Shown piece by piece: positions 45,052 to 54,375 of a DNA stretch of 64,000 nucleotides. The translations under genes and the position numbers were made by a program. Position 1 is the first letter of the stretch. Each line of letters starts with the position of its first letter. The DNA lies in contig NZ_CP042437.1 of assembly GCF_007971525.1 (NCBI RefSeq), positions 5,952,001 to 6,016,000 of the forward strand. Direction: 5' to 3'. Source of the DNA: Mucilaginibacter ginsenosidivorax (GTDB lineage: Bacteria; Bacteroidota; Bacteroidia; Sphingobacteriales; Sphingobacteriaceae). Below the pieces are notes generated by a model, which saw only the letters and a program-made list of their open reading frames with translations, did not search any database and was not told the DNA's origin.

Positions 45052-45078
45052 TGTTCATTTTTTATTAAAATGTGAACA
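45052..45078. promoter_or_regulatory. Palindrome 4, just before the fic start
   Basis: tgttcatttt...aatgtgaaca ends nine bases before the fic ATG. With palindromes 1 and 2 it defines the consensus TGTYCATTTTTTATTAAA with symmetric ends. Confidence 0.6.
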
Positions 45079-45086
45079 TATAAAAT

Positions 45087-46199
45087 ATGCCATACGACAG
45101 AACCAAGCCCTTCAATAATTTACCGTTACTTCCCCCTGATCAGGCTGTTGAGAATGATATCGATATCTTTAAAAAATTGGTAACCGCATCAAGAGCGCTG
45201 GCAGCGGTAAATGTTGGTATTTTGCGATTGCCTAATCCATTAATGCTGGTAAACACTATAGGCCTGCAGGAAGCTCAGGCATCTACCGCGATTGAAAACA
45301 TTTTTACAACAGAAGACGAATTGTATAAAGCAGTTTCGGATACTGTGCAGGAAGACAGGGCCAATATAGCCACCAAAGAAGTTTTGCGCTATCGTGAAGC
45401 ATTGTGGGAGGGTTATAGGCTGATAAAAGAGGAAAATCAGATTGATTTAAAAAGCATCACCGGTATATTTAGGCAAATTAAACAGTCATCCGCCGGTTTG
45501 CGGTCGCCTGCATCGTTAACGGTAATCCAGCGTGGGCAGAGTGAATTCAGAGCAGGGGAAGTGATATACACTCCCCCAAGAGGCCCCGGATTAATAGAAA
45601 AACTGATGGATAATTTATTGGAATATTTAAACGATGATAAGCAATATCCGACTGATCCTTTACTCAAAATGTGTTTTTCTCATTATCAGTTTGAAGCGAT
45701 ACACCCTTTTTCTGACGGAAATGGCCGCACCGGCAGAATATTGAACCTGTTGTACCTGGTGCATGCAGGATTGCTAAACCAGCCGGTGCTTTATCTGTCA
45801 AAATACATCATTGTAAACAAGGAAGATTATTATTACAATCTTGGAATTGTTACGCAACGGGGATCGTGGAAGCCCTGGATATTATACATGCTTGATGCCG
45901 TCGAAAACACATCCCATTTAACAAGCCAGCTTATTAATAACATTATTGCCCAAATGGAAGCGACACTCATCCACGCTAAAGGAAAAATTAAATGGTATAG
46001 CAAGGAGGTAAACGAATTGATTTTTAGTCAGCCATACATCAAGCCTCAATTAATTGGAGATCGCTTAGGCATTACATCCAGAACAACACTCACCAAATAT
46101 TTTGGTGAATTGGTTGATGCAAAAGTTTTGAGCCCGATTAAAGATGGCAGAGAAACGTTTTATGTTAACGATGACTTGGTGCGCATTTTAGAAAACTAA
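45087..46199 (+). CDS. Fic-domain AMP-transferase with N-terminal inhibitory helix and C-terminal winged helix
   Basis: The 370-residue protein has the Fic core H206-P-F-S-D-G-N-G-R-T-G-R and an upstream S-T-A-I-E-N motif near residue 66-72, which matches the (S/T)xxxE(G/N) inhibitory helix of class II Fic proteins; the Glu blocks ATP until relieved. The C-terminal 80 residues (IKPQLIGDRLGITSRTTLTKYFGELVDAKVLSPIKDGRETFYVND) look like a winged helix-turn-helix. Class II Fic proteins AMPylate themselves or a partner. The array of palindromes before the gene and the DNA-binding tail together suggest autoregulation. Confidence 0.9.
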   Translation: MPYDRTKPFNNLPLLPPDQAVENDIDIFKKLVTASRALAAVNVGILRLPNPLMLVNTIGLQEAQASTAIENIFTTEDELYKAVSDTVQEDRANIATKEVLRYREALWEGYRLIKEENQIDLKSITGIFRQIKQSSAGLRSPASLTVIQRGQSEFRAGEVIYTPPRGPGLIEKLMDNLLEYLNDDKQYPTDPLLKMCFSHYQFEAIHPFSDGNGRTGRILNLLYLVHAGLLNQPVLYLSKYIIVNKEDYYYNLGIVTQRGSWKPWILYMLDAVENTSHLTSQLINNIIAQMEATLIHAKGKIKWYSKEVNELIFSQPYIKPQLIGDRLGITSRTTLTKYFGELVDAKVLSPIKDGRETFYVNDDLVRILEN

Positions 46200-46212
46200 G
46201 CAGGCAGCTTAG

Positions 46213-46473
46213 CTACGCGCCCTTGCGAATTTTGCTGTCTTTTAGTTCTCTGACTTCCTGTTGCAGGATAGCCACTTCACCCTCGAGAACTTTAAGGCGT
46301 ATTTCATTAACCCTGTTTTGAGTTTCCTGGGTTGACCGGACGTCCCGTATATCCCCTTTTAATTGAAAGTAAGTTGTCATTACAGAAACAACTATACTTA
46401 CGGTGCTGATGATGGTGACGGTGATGTTTTTGAGGGTAATCCCCCTGATTTCACGTTGATCGAGTGTTGCCAT
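46213..46473 (-). CDS. Small one-TM coiled-coil phage protein
   Basis: The 86-residue protein has a short cytoplasmic start, one membrane helix (about 16-40; ITVTIISTVSIVVSVMTTYF) and a heptad-rich helix (about 45-82; VNEIRLKVLEGEVAILQQEVRELK). It follows the holin-like gene and is the last gene of the phage module. Proteins of this build are often encoded next to holins, as lysis regulators or spanin-like parts. No lipobox partner is seen, so the role is open. Confidence 0.6.
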   Translation of the reverse strand: MATLDQREIRGITLKNITVTIISTVSIVVSVMTTYFQLKGDIRDVRSTQETQNRVNEIRLKVLEGEVAILQQEVRELKDSKIRKGA

Positions 46474-46488
46474 AACTGGTTAAATAAA

Positions 46489-46722
46489 TTATATTTCGGA
46501 AGTAGTGGTATCAGGTTCGGGTTGTTTTACGGCAAACTGGGCTATGGCGCCCATGGTTGTGCCAACGGCAGCCATTATGGCCGTCACAGCAACCGGAATA
46601 GTACCAACTCCTGTCAACGAAACAGAAACAGCCACCAGGCCTGCACCTAAAATTTGAACTTTTTTAAAAAATGAGGGCGTATCACTGGTGATACGTTCCC
46701 AGAACGAATATTTTTTTTCCAT
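46489..46722 (-). CDS. Holin-like protein with two membrane segments
   Basis: Starting at the ATG at 46722 (MEKKYSFWERITSDTP) the protein has 77 residues; the longer frame from 46812 adds a Pro-rich stretch that does not look native. Two hydrophobic segments (about 20-42 and 44-64; VQILGAGLVAVSVSLTGVG and IPVAVTAIMAAVGTTMGAIA) and a charged, Thr-rich tail fit a class II holin. A short amphipathic start precedes them. No endolysin is recognisable in the window. Assignment rests on size, topology and position. Confidence 0.55.
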   Translation of the reverse strand: MEKKYSFWERITSDTPSFFKKVQILGAGLVAVSVSLTGVGTIPVAVTAIMAAVGTTMGAIAQFAVKQPEPDTTTSEI

Positions 46723-46812
46723 GATTGGGGGGGGAATAGCCTTGGGTTGAATAGGGCTATGGGTTAATAATATTAGACGAAATCGCCCAAGTAACACTAA
46801 GAAGGCACTCAA

Positions 46813-47211
46813 ATTATTAAAGCGGAGCTGAAGAGTTTTAGGTAATAAAAAAATAGAATTGGATATTTATTGAATCGGGATAGCATGCAATTATGCGACT
46901 AAAGATGGATATTTATGATTAAAACGAAAAAATTAACATATCTAACTATCTGTGAACCTAATTCGATTCGGGCGGGTAATACAATCAATTTTCGAATAGT
47001 GTTATATTAAGAAGTTTTCAAATACTAAAACGGTCTGAGATACTTTAACTATAAATCGCTGATTGCGCAATTTTGCCAACAGACGTCTGTGGCTATAGAA
47101 AGCTATTTTTGCTAATCGTTTTTCAAAGTGGGAGACAGGCAATATTACTTGTAGTAATCTATAAAATACACCTCTATTATTTATGTCATTTTAACACCCT
47201 TACAATAAAAC
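46813..47211. other. 400-bp AT-rich gap without a recognisable gene
   Basis: I see no credible ORF, no strong hairpin and no repeat in this stretch. It separates the FkbM gene from the holin-like gene and may contain a promoter for the lysis genes or an element boundary. Confidence 0.5.
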
Positions 47212-47991
47212 TTATTGCTTAGTGCGTACGTAAACATCACCGAAATTTGTATCTGTGAACTGCTTTGAACTAATGTGTTTAATCATAGCAGACGCATCTA
47301 ACCACGAGTCTAATGCCCATTCCATACTCTCACCAATACTATAGTTGCATTCGATGTTTTTATTAGTAAGTTCAATTTGTTTGATGCACATAATAGCCCG
47401 TTCAGATTGTTCCGGAACAGTATACTCGTAGCTTATCATAGCAATCGGATGGTTTAATCCTTTTAAAACCTCCAATTCATATCCTTCAACATCGATTTTT
47501 ATATATGATGGCAATCCGAACTGACTAATCAGTTTATCCGCTGTTGTTATTTCAACAGGTATGGTTTTGCGCCATTTATTATCACCAAACCGTTTGCTTT
47601 CCTGTACACCCTCAATCCATTCTGCTGAAAACGACGACAAAATAGACTCATCTGACAAATGAAAATCTTTAACCGTTTCGGAGTCTCCTAACCCCTTTTT
47701 AATAACCGTTATTCGTTTACCATATTTTGCGGAAAGAAAAGCATTGCAAATCTTTTGAGGTTCTATCGCAATAACCCTTGCTCCAATTTTTAGAAATGGG
47801 TCAATCCTATTACCCATATTAGCACCTACATCAAAACAAACATCGCCTGAATTTATAAAAGAACTGTAAAAAGCCTGCTTTCGTTCGATTTCTAATAGGT
47901 CAGCTTTTTTTTGTGCAGATGTTTGCAAGCTTTGTTTAATCTTATATTTTAAATAAGGAGTTAAGAGACGGCTTAATAGATCTTTCATCAT
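47212..47991 (-). CDS. FkbM-family methyltransferase
   Basis: The 259-residue protein has a SAM-binding motif I (DVCFDVGANMGNRIDPFLKIGARVIAIEPQ, about 51-80) and the FkbM block YIKIDVEGYELEVLKGL (about 165-182). The family O-methylates sugars or other small hydroxyls, often on surface polysaccharides. Here it lies between tail-tip and lysis genes of the phage module on the same strand and is more AT-rich than the tail genes. That position is typical of lysogenic-conversion cargo that alters the host surface. This role is inferred. Confidence 0.82.
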   Translation of the reverse strand: MMKDLLSRLLTPYLKYKIKQSLQTSAQKKADLLEIERKQAFYSSFINSGDVCFDVGANMGNRIDPFLKIGARVIAIEPQKICNAFLSAKYGKRITVIKKGLGDSETVKDFHLSDESILSSFSAEWIEGVQESKRFGDNKWRKTIPVEITTADKLISQFGLPSYIKIDVEGYELEVLKGLNHPIAMISYEYTVPEQSERAIMCIKQIELTNKNIECNYSIGESMEWALDSWLDASAMIKHISSKQFTDTNFGDVYVRTKQ

Positions 47992-48050
47992 TAACGAAAG
48001 TAAGAAAACTCCTTAAACACTCAAAGTATATAGAGAGTTTTAGATGCCCA

Positions 48051-50492
48051 TTAAAGGGCCAATAAAGCATCCAAAACTGGTTTTGCAATAACTTTCATCT
48101 TAGCAAAACCAGCACCATTGGGGTGCACCAAATCGCTGTTATAATAAGTGGTGGTAGCAGTAGTAAATGCCGGGTCGGCATAATAATCTATCAGTCCATC
48201 CCATTGGGTAGCATCACCCCTAATCAAATTATTAAGCCGAATGAGGTATGTTTTATCAGCTGACATAAAACCCAAATTGTCGATATCGAGTATTGTGGAC
48301 ATAGCAACCTTAGCGCCCAACGCCCGTGCCGTACCAACATAATCACAAAGCTTAGTATAATAAGCCGTTACTGCTGCTGATGAAGTTAAAGCCCCCATAT
48401 CATTGGTGCCTATCAATATTGTCATCACGACCTTTCTTCCATCCGCAATGGCATCAACAATTGCCTGATTAACCCATGACTGACGTGCATACATTGAATT
48501 CGCTGGCAATGTATCACCCGGATTTCCTAATACAGCCCCGTTTTCCGCAGGGTTTGAACCAAATAACTGCGGCGTATAAGCGTCCCTCAATAACCTTTGA
48601 TAAGAATCGTTTAGCCAGGTAATACTATCCCCTTCAGAGATATAGAAATATTTCGGTTTGGGTACAAAATGATTTTTTAGCCGCATCCGATTTTTTACTA
48701 TGGTAGTTGCTGCGGCTATATTAGCATCACTTAGTTTTGAATTCCAAAACGATAGGGTTGATAAATCACCATACGCCTTAAAGTCATTATTATCTCCACC
48801 TAAAAACAAAAGCCTATCTAAAGTAATGTTGCCAAATGCTCCAACCCTTTTTGCGATACGTAAGCCGTTTATATAAATATCGGCAACCGTTTCGCTGTAG
48901 GATATAGCTAATATAAACCATTCATTTTGCATAAAATCATATGCGGTCTCGGAAATAGTGCCAAACCAAGTGCCGACATAAGTCAAAAATCTGTCATTTA
49001 GATAAAAAAGAAGGCCCTCACCACTTTGTGATGCCAAAACATTATAAGATAAAAAACCTGATGATGGAATCTTCATTGCTATTAACATAGTTGCCTGTGG
49101 TATTGTTAAACTTGCGCCGTCAGCTTCATAGTGGATCAATCCGTTACCGGCTCCTGCTATGGCATTGGAAAATTTGAAACTCAAATCGGCATTTACACCG
49201 TTTGCCAAATAATCTATACCCTTATTGAAAACAAGATCGGGTATCAGTTCGGAGGCAACGCCACTGCCCACACCAGGTATAAAACGAATATTAGACACAA
49301 TAATTGAAAGCGTTGTTGCCACTCCAGTTAACGATGCCGCCAACGGAAATCCGTAACCGACACCCGTATCTGTGTTGTTTTCAAAAACAGGATATGTTAT
49401 GGTTTGATCTGTATCAGTTAAGGCCATCGTAAGATAAGAAGCGCCGCTACCGTCTAAAACCAACCCGTAATAAGCACTTTTGCCGCTATCTCCGGGCAAT
49501 AGCCTTACTTCACAGGCAAGCGACCACGCACCCGCTGGCAACGTAACATCCTGCAAGCAATTAACAAAAGCGCCATATCCGTCGCCATACGCAGCTACAA
49601 AATCAAATTGATATGAATTAACGGATAGTTGTGTTATGGTAACAGTTCCATGGTCGGCTACCCTTTTAAAGCCAGCAAATTGAACTAAATTATTATCAAG
49701 TGTGTTTGATGCTCCAATGTTTTTTAACTTGTTAAAATGATATGCTGCAAAACTACTATCTACGTCAACGATAGGGCTGGCGGGCATAGCTCCCAAGCTT
49801 TCGCTGTAAATAATTTCTTTTACCGCTTTTATTGTTGTCAAAACAGTTGATGGGATAGTTTTTTGATAAACCGCTTTGCCGCTTACCATCGAGTATTTTC
49901 TTAGGGTATAAGTAGTTAAATCCCGTACATTAAAGCTACCGTTATCAGCAGTTGCAGCTTTCCCTAAAGCTACTGTACTGTACGTAATGTCATCGACCGT
50001 AGTTGCCGCCACAACTGTGAATAAACAATGGTCGGTCGCGGTTGTATAACTGCTATCAGCGGCTTGGTATGCCGTTACAGTGACATCGCCTGTGGCCACG
50101 GCATGGAGGTATGAATTACCATCACTTACTACAATTGTCGCCTTTGACGTATCAGATGATACAAACGTAACTGCACCGGCGCTGCTTGATACAACGCTTA
50201 ACAATTGGTCAGCATCACCAACGGCCATCGTTTTAACCTGATTGATGTAAAATAATGGAATATCGCTGCCTTCTTGCCCATTAAACGCCGCCGTATTTTG
50301 AAGCACGGCACTGGCCGGATTAATCCCTAATGCTTTTACCCGTACTTTTAGACTACCGATGGGGATATTTACATCTAATCCATCGGTAATAGTGTAAGTT
50401 CCGTCTCCGTGGTCGGTGCAATTAGATGTGGTGCAGCCTATCCATTCGCCGCCATTTATTTGGTATTCGTGGTCTGTAAGTGGTCGTTTCAT
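48051..50492 (-). CDS. Phage tail-tip protein with Ig-like, LamG-like and SGNH hydrolase domains
   Basis: The 813-residue protein begins with a short domain (MKRPLTDHEYQINGGEWIGC, about 1-65) and bacterial Ig-like repeats (about 80-160). A LamG/concanavalin-like segment (about 440-590; LDRLLFLGGDNNDFKAYGDLSTLSFW) follows. The C-terminal SGNH hydrolase has YISEGDSITW (Ser near 620), ILIGTNDMG (Asn near 690) and DLVHPNGAGF (Asp and His near 800). Such esterases on phage tails remove acetyl or acyl groups from surface glycans during adsorption. Its start overlaps the upstream stop as TAATG. Confidence 0.82.
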   Translation of the reverse strand: MKRPLTDHEYQINGGEWIGCTTSNCTDHGDGTYTITDGLDVNIPIGSLKVRVKALGINPASAVLQNTAAFNGQEGSDIPLFYINQVKTMAVGDADQLLSVVSSSAGAVTFVSSDTSKATIVVSDGNSYLHAVATGDVTVTAYQAADSSYTTATDHCLFTVVAATTVDDITYSTVALGKAATADNGSFNVRDLTTYTLRKYSMVSGKAVYQKTIPSTVLTTIKAVKEIIYSESLGAMPASPIVDVDSSFAAYHFNKLKNIGASNTLDNNLVQFAGFKRVADHGTVTITQLSVNSYQFDFVAAYGDGYGAFVNCLQDVTLPAGAWSLACEVRLLPGDSGKSAYYGLVLDGSGASYLTMALTDTDQTITYPVFENNTDTGVGYGFPLAASLTGVATTLSIIVSNIRFIPGVGSGVASELIPDLVFNKGIDYLANGVNADLSFKFSNAIAGAGNGLIHYEADGASLTIPQATMLIAMKIPSSGFLSYNVLASQSGEGLLFYLNDRFLTYVGTWFGTISETAYDFMQNEWFILAISYSETVADIYINGLRIAKRVGAFGNITLDRLLFLGGDNNDFKAYGDLSTLSFWNSKLSDANIAAATTIVKNRMRLKNHFVPKPKYFYISEGDSITWLNDSYQRLLRDAYTPQLFGSNPAENGAVLGNPGDTLPANSMYARQSWVNQAIVDAIADGRKVVMTILIGTNDMGALTSSAAVTAYYTKLCDYVGTARALGAKVAMSTILDIDNLGFMSADKTYLIRLNNLIRGDATQWDGLIDYYADPAFTTATTTYYNSDLVHPNGAGFAKMKVIAKPVLDALLAL

Positions 50493-51421
50493 TATGCTTC
50501 GCCTCCTGTATATGTGAATGTATCTGCCGTGTCATCAACCGTACCGCCAGTTGGCGCATTGGGTGTAACGGGGTTAGGTAATTTATATCTTAGTTCGCCA
50601 GTAGCTGTTTTGTACAGGGTATATGCTGCTAATCCCGCTGTTACTGCTGCCGCCTCATCTGTACAAACCGGGGCCGCTGATATAAATGCCCGCATATCAA
50701 AGCTGCCGGCCAATGCGTCTATCTGTCCCTGCAACCCCGCATCAGCTGCGCTTCTTAACTCAGCCTCATTAGCTATAGCCTCGGCATCCGTGTTATCCAG
50801 CGAAAAGCCTGCCGGCCAAACGCCGGCTGCCTTTGGACCAAAGAAGGTGTAGGTTGCGGTGTTGATGTAATAATCGCCATTGGTGCCGGTATACAAATTG
50901 GAGGGGTTGGTGGAGCCGCTTAATATAGTTTTGCCATTCGCACCGGTCGGCCCGGTTGCGCCTGGCGGACCAGCAACCCCGGCAGGGCCTGTTTGCATGG
51001 AAAATACCTGTGCCCAGGCGCCTGTCGATTTTTTGTAGAAGATACCGGTTAGCGTGTTTATATAAGTGTCGCCATTTTTACCAGTAGCGGTTGCCGGGAT
51101 GCTGGTGCCATATAAAATGGTTCCATCGGCTGCATTTCCGGTGGGGAAGGTATAAACCACCGCCCAGGTGCCGGCTATTTTTTGCGCCAGGGTACCTGTG
51201 GCAGTGTTTATAAAAACGTCGCCGTTTTTGCCCGATATATTGGCAGGTAGGGTGGTGCCGAAGGAGATGGTCGCGCCAACGGTTAACCCGGTGCCTATAA
51301 ACTCCATCAGGGTGCTGAATGCAAACTGGTAATCGGTACCGTTTTTTACCAGGATAGAGTTGTCGGATGCGGCGATGGCGGATGCTACCGGCAGGTCGGT
51401 TATTTTTTTATCGGTTGCCAT
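50492..51421 (-). CDS. Phage fibre-like protein with repeats and a collagen-like segment
   Basis: The 309-residue protein has an N-terminal anchor-like segment (TDKKITDLPVASAIAASDN) and three copies of a roughly 45-residue unit with the pattern LPANISGKNGDVFINTATG...GTWAVVYTF (about 60-105, 106-145 and 165-205). Between units 2 and 3 there is a GPAGVAGPPGATGPTGANG collagen-like triple-helix segment. Both stop and start codons overlap with the neighbours (TGATG and TAATG), so the three genes are translationally coupled. It probably links the tail to the SGNH tip protein. Confidence 0.78.
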   Translation of the reverse strand: MATDKKITDLPVASAIAASDNSILVKNGTDYQFAFSTLMEFIGTGLTVGATISFGTTLPANISGKNGDVFINTATGTLAQKIAGTWAVVYTFPTGNAADGTILYGTSIPATATGKNGDTYINTLTGIFYKKSTGAWAQVFSMQTGPAGVAGPPGATGPTGANGKTILSGSTNPSNLYTGTNGDYYINTATYTFFGPKAAGVWPAGFSLDNTDAEAIANEAELRSAADAGLQGQIDALAGSFDMRAFISAAPVCTDEAAAVTAGLAAYTLYKTATGELRYKLPNPVTPNAPTGGTVDDTADTFTYTGGEA

Positions 51422-52035
51422 CAGTTTAAAAATTCGGTAATGGTTAAATTGTAGTTGTTGTAGCTGCCCGGATAATTAAAGTCGGTTTTGTCCACTCCTC
51501 TTATGCGCGGACCAGCCTGCCTGCTGCTTTTGTTTTTGGCGTTATATCGCCATAGGGGGAAATCGGCCTTGTTATCCCACAAAAACTTTTCAATGTCGTT
51601 GGCGTAGGCGTTGGCAATGCTGCGTTGCTGCTGCACCAGTTTTACCACTTCGGGCGATGAAAGGGCATCGCCATTTTCATGCCTTTTAATTACCGGGCCG
51701 GTAGCAGTATAATGCACGGCATCGTTTTCAATAAAACGGGCAAAGGTGAAGTATACCATAGTAGGAGCCAGGCCTTCGTACAATACAATATGGCCGTAAT
51801 CGTCAAGATACTCTGTGCCATTCAACAGGTCTTTGTAGGGTTGTGGGGCATCATCCTGCAGGGTGCCATCTTCGTTAAAATGGTTTAAAAAATCATAGTA
51901 CAGGGCATGTCCCAAAAATGGTTTCAAGTCCAGTTCCTGCGCTTTTTTGATGAATACCTTCAGGCGTTCGGGTTTTATGTTTACAGTAATATCTTCGTAT
52001 TGCTGAAACGTGGTTTGGTTGATGAGATAGATCAT
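51421..52035 (-). CDS. Phage head-tail connector-like protein (DUF6712-like)
   Basis: The 204-residue protein contains MIYLINQTTFQQYEDITVNIKPERLKVFIKKAQELDLKPFLG, a helical core around YEGLAPTMVYFTFARFIENDAVHYTATGPVIKRHENGDALSS, and a positively charged tail. It recalls the DUF6712 family found next to portal and capsid genes in Bacteroidota prophages, thought to be a head-completion protein. It is encoded after the portal gene. Family memory is moderate; structural role is inferred. Confidence 0.6.
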   Translation of the reverse strand: MIYLINQTTFQQYEDITVNIKPERLKVFIKKAQELDLKPFLGHALYYDFLNHFNEDGTLQDDAPQPYKDLLNGTEYLDDYGHIVLYEGLAPTMVYFTFARFIENDAVHYTATGPVIKRHENGDALSSPEVVKLVQQQRSIANAYANDIEKFLWDNKADFPLWRYNAKNKSSRQAGPRIRGVDKTDFNYPGSYNNYNLTITEFLN

Positions 52036-52050
52036 AGGATGGCGCTTAGC

Positions 52051-52214
52051 CCTCTCTAAATCTCCCCTGAAGGAGGAGACTTTTGGGTGGCAGGTTAATA
52101 ATTATTTTCTGAGCGTGCGAAAGTCCGTTCTAAATCTTTCCAGGTGGAGAGAAGCTTTTGATTTGCAAAGTTTTTTAAGTCTCCCCCTTCAGGGGGAGAT
52201 TTAGAGGGGGCTTG
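52051..52214. repeat. CCCCTGAAGG-type inverted repeat between connector and portal genes
   Basis: Arms ccctctctaaatctcccctg (52051-52080) and cttcagggggagatttagag (52165-52214) pair over about 25 bases. Same family as 7737-7893. Confidence 0.75.
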
Positions 52215-53498
52215 CTATTTACACATAGCCTCCGCCTCGGCTTGTTTAAAGCCGTAGGCATAAACCAGGGCAGCAATTTTATTTTGCAACGGGATAGCAG
52301 ATGAAAGCAGATCATTGATTGCATTACCCGCTTTAATCCCCGGGCTATCGTCGGCAGCGATAGCAGGCACGGGTGTGATAGCCCAATTACCGGCCGGATT
52401 GATGTTGGTATAAAAGTGGCTAAAAACTTCGGCAAGGGTTTCGGCCAGCTCCAGCCTGTCGGGCGCGGTATTGTCATTAAATTCGATAATGGCCTGTTTC
52501 TTTTCGCCGCCATTGCTTAAGCCGGATGATTTTTCGGCGTTTACCAGTTCCTTCGGGACAGAAAAGCCTTTAATGATACGGGCTTCAACAGATCGTTCGG
52601 TTGTTTCAAAGAGCTTATCGTTATTCTGGATAGGGTAGGCCTTAAATTCTGGTTTCGAATTTTCGTCCTCGTATTCGATAACAATAATTTTTTGCGCGCT
52701 TTTTGTTCCCTGGAAGGCACCTAAATCCTGTTCCAGCTGCGAGGGCGTATTTATTCCTCCAAATTCATCTGCATCGGGCCTGCTGTTATCGGCCTCTTCG
52801 CGGCGCGATTTCATGAACAGCATGGTTGATGGCAAAAAGCCTGTGGTAACCTCGCGGTTGTTGAATATCTTGATGCCGGCTTCGGTTTCAAAATCCTCCC
52901 AAACCGAATCTGCTTCTATCAGGGGATAATCATCAATCTCGGGGTTAAAATAAAGCAGCTGCCCTTTGTATTTATCCCACCCGCCGGCATCGTCAACCTG
53001 TTGCTGCACAACCGTGGGGTCGGGGTCATATTTATCTAAAAATATCACCTTGCTGCGCATTATGTTTTTCCAGGTTTTGCGGCCCCAATCGTTATAAATG
53101 GCAAACTTATTGGCCGTTTCGGGGCAATCGGTATCGCCCATGCGGATGTCCTCGAACTTGATGTAATTAACCGAGGCTATTTTAAAATTGGCATTATAAT
53201 TTACGTGGATGCCGAAGCCGGTAAAAAGGGCTTTATCTGTTGCCATCGCTTTCAAAAGCTTAGCCAGGGTCAATCCTTTAGTGTTGATGATCTGTTTGCC
53301 TAAACCATCGGCTTCAAATCCGTTGCCTCCAATAAACTTGGCCCTTTTGTTCCAGCAATCTTTAGCCGTTGGCGATCCGGCAACCAATTCCAGCATCCGC
53401 TGCGGGTAAGCGTTATCCAGGTCGTAATTTAGTATCCCGTAGGTTTGGTTGGGCCTTACCAATATTCTTCGCTCAATTTGCGGTAAGTAGGTTTTCAT
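52215..53498 (-). CDS. Phage portal protein
   Basis: The 427-residue protein opens with RPNQTYGILNYDLDNAYPQRMLELVAGSPTAKDCWNKRAKFIGGNGF and has a central segment with FSVPKELVNAEKSSGLSNGGEKKQAIIEFNDNTAPDRLELAETLAEVFSHF, the pattern of portal subunits in which a clip/stem region is followed by a helical crown. A segment near 155-175 (DKYDPDPTVVQQQVDDAGG) may be the clip. Twelve copies would form the DNA channel in the capsid vertex. It is unusual that the gene lies after the capsid gene in the transcript. Confidence 0.75.
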   Translation of the reverse strand: MKTYLPQIERRILVRPNQTYGILNYDLDNAYPQRMLELVAGSPTAKDCWNKRAKFIGGNGFEADGLGKQIINTKGLTLAKLLKAMATDKALFTGFGIHVNYNANFKIASVNYIKFEDIRMGDTDCPETANKFAIYNDWGRKTWKNIMRSKVIFLDKYDPDPTVVQQQVDDAGGWDKYKGQLLYFNPEIDDYPLIEADSVWEDFETEAGIKIFNNREVTTGFLPSTMLFMKSRREEADNSRPDADEFGGINTPSQLEQDLGAFQGTKSAQKIIVIEYEDENSKPEFKAYPIQNNDKLFETTERSVEARIIKGFSVPKELVNAEKSSGLSNGGEKKQAIIEFNDNTAPDRLELAETLAEVFSHFYTNINPAGNWAITPVPAIAADDSPGIKAGNAINDLLSSAIPLQNKIAALVYAYGFKQAEAEAMCK

Positions 53499-53673
53499 TT
53501 TAATTATTGAATGAGTGAATTATTGAATTATTGATTGATAAGGGGGGAGATTAATTATTGAATGAGTGAATTATTGAATTATTGATTGATAAGGGTTAGG
53601 TTTGAATAGAATTGGCCAAGTAATTTAACAGCCAGCGATAATTCAATAATTCAATCAATCAATAATTCAATAA
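53499..53673. repeat. AT-rich direct and inverted repeats between portal and the 195-residue gene
   Basis: attattgaatgagtgaatta and the following attgaattattgattgataa occur twice in tandem (53504-53541 and 53552-53591), then in inverted form as aattcaataattcaatcaat (53638-53680). They form a long AT-rich hairpin of the same style as 8518-8607. Confidence 0.7.
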
Positions 53674-54261
53674 TTAAATAGCTAACAGCGCCTCGATAGC
53701 TGCAATAGTGCTGGTGTAAGTGGCCGAACCGGATTCGGGTGCGATGGAGATGGCGCGGGGAGGGTAGGGCTCTTTTAACTTATCGGGGTTGGTTAGCTTT
53801 AATTTGTAACCGCCATCCAGGGTTTCGTCGGCTGCGTTGCGTTCGGCATCTGTCAGGATCAATCCGTTCACGGCGCCAAAAAGCTCGATTGCCGAGTCGC
53901 TCGATTTGTAGTTGTTAACCGCTATGGCGCGTAACCGGCCGTAGCCCATCGCCATTAGCTGGCCTTTAATATCAACCGATAAGCCGGCAATATTAAAATC
54001 TATCTCTTCGGTATAGCGTGGCCCCACCTGTGTTTTGGTGAGCTTGCTCATGGTATTAAAGCTGTTATTGGTACCCTCAAACTTATATATTTTGGCGCTG
54101 CCTACCGCTGCCAGGCCGGTAATGATTAAGGGATTGGTAACATCATAAGTAAGGGTGATATCATCCTGGTTAAAAATGTAAATAACATCTTCTATCCCCG
54201 ATGTTACAGGCTCGTCTGTACCCAGTTTAAAGCCCGCGTTTATTTTATTGTAAATTGACAT
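53674..54261 (-). CDS. Phage virion protein of unassigned role, possible tail-tube or head decoration
   Basis: The 195-residue protein has alternating beta-rich segments (DVIYIFNQDDITLTYDVTNPLIITGLAAVGSAKIYKFEG, EIDFNIAGLSVDIKGQLMAMGYGRLRAIAVNN) and an Ala-rich C-terminus. It lies between the capsid and portal genes on the same strand. Its size and beta content fit a tail-tube or decoration protein, but I cannot name the family. Confidence 0.5.
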   Translation of the reverse strand: MSIYNKINAGFKLGTDEPVTSGIEDVIYIFNQDDITLTYDVTNPLIITGLAAVGSAKIYKFEGTNNSFNTMSKLTKTQVGPRYTEEIDFNIAGLSVDIKGQLMAMGYGRLRAIAVNNYKSSDSAIELFGAVNGLILTDAERNAADETLDGGYKLKLTNPDKLKEPYPPRAISIAPESGSATYTSTIAAIEALLAI

Positions 54262-54269
54262 GTGTTGGT

Positions 54270-54375
54270 TATTAAGCCCCCTCTAAATCTCCCCCGGTAG
54301 GGGAGACTTTTGGATGGCTGGTTGGAAAATTAATTTTAAAGTCCTCCCTACCGGGGAGGATTTAGGAGGGGCTTA
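54270..54375. repeat. CCCCTCTAAATCTCCCC-type inverted repeat after the capsid gene
   Basis: Arms 54270-54311 (cccctctaaatctcccccgg) and 54338-54375 (ccggggaggatttaggaggg) are complementary over about 30 bases with a T/A-rich loop. Same family as the other phage-gene gaps. Confidence 0.75.
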
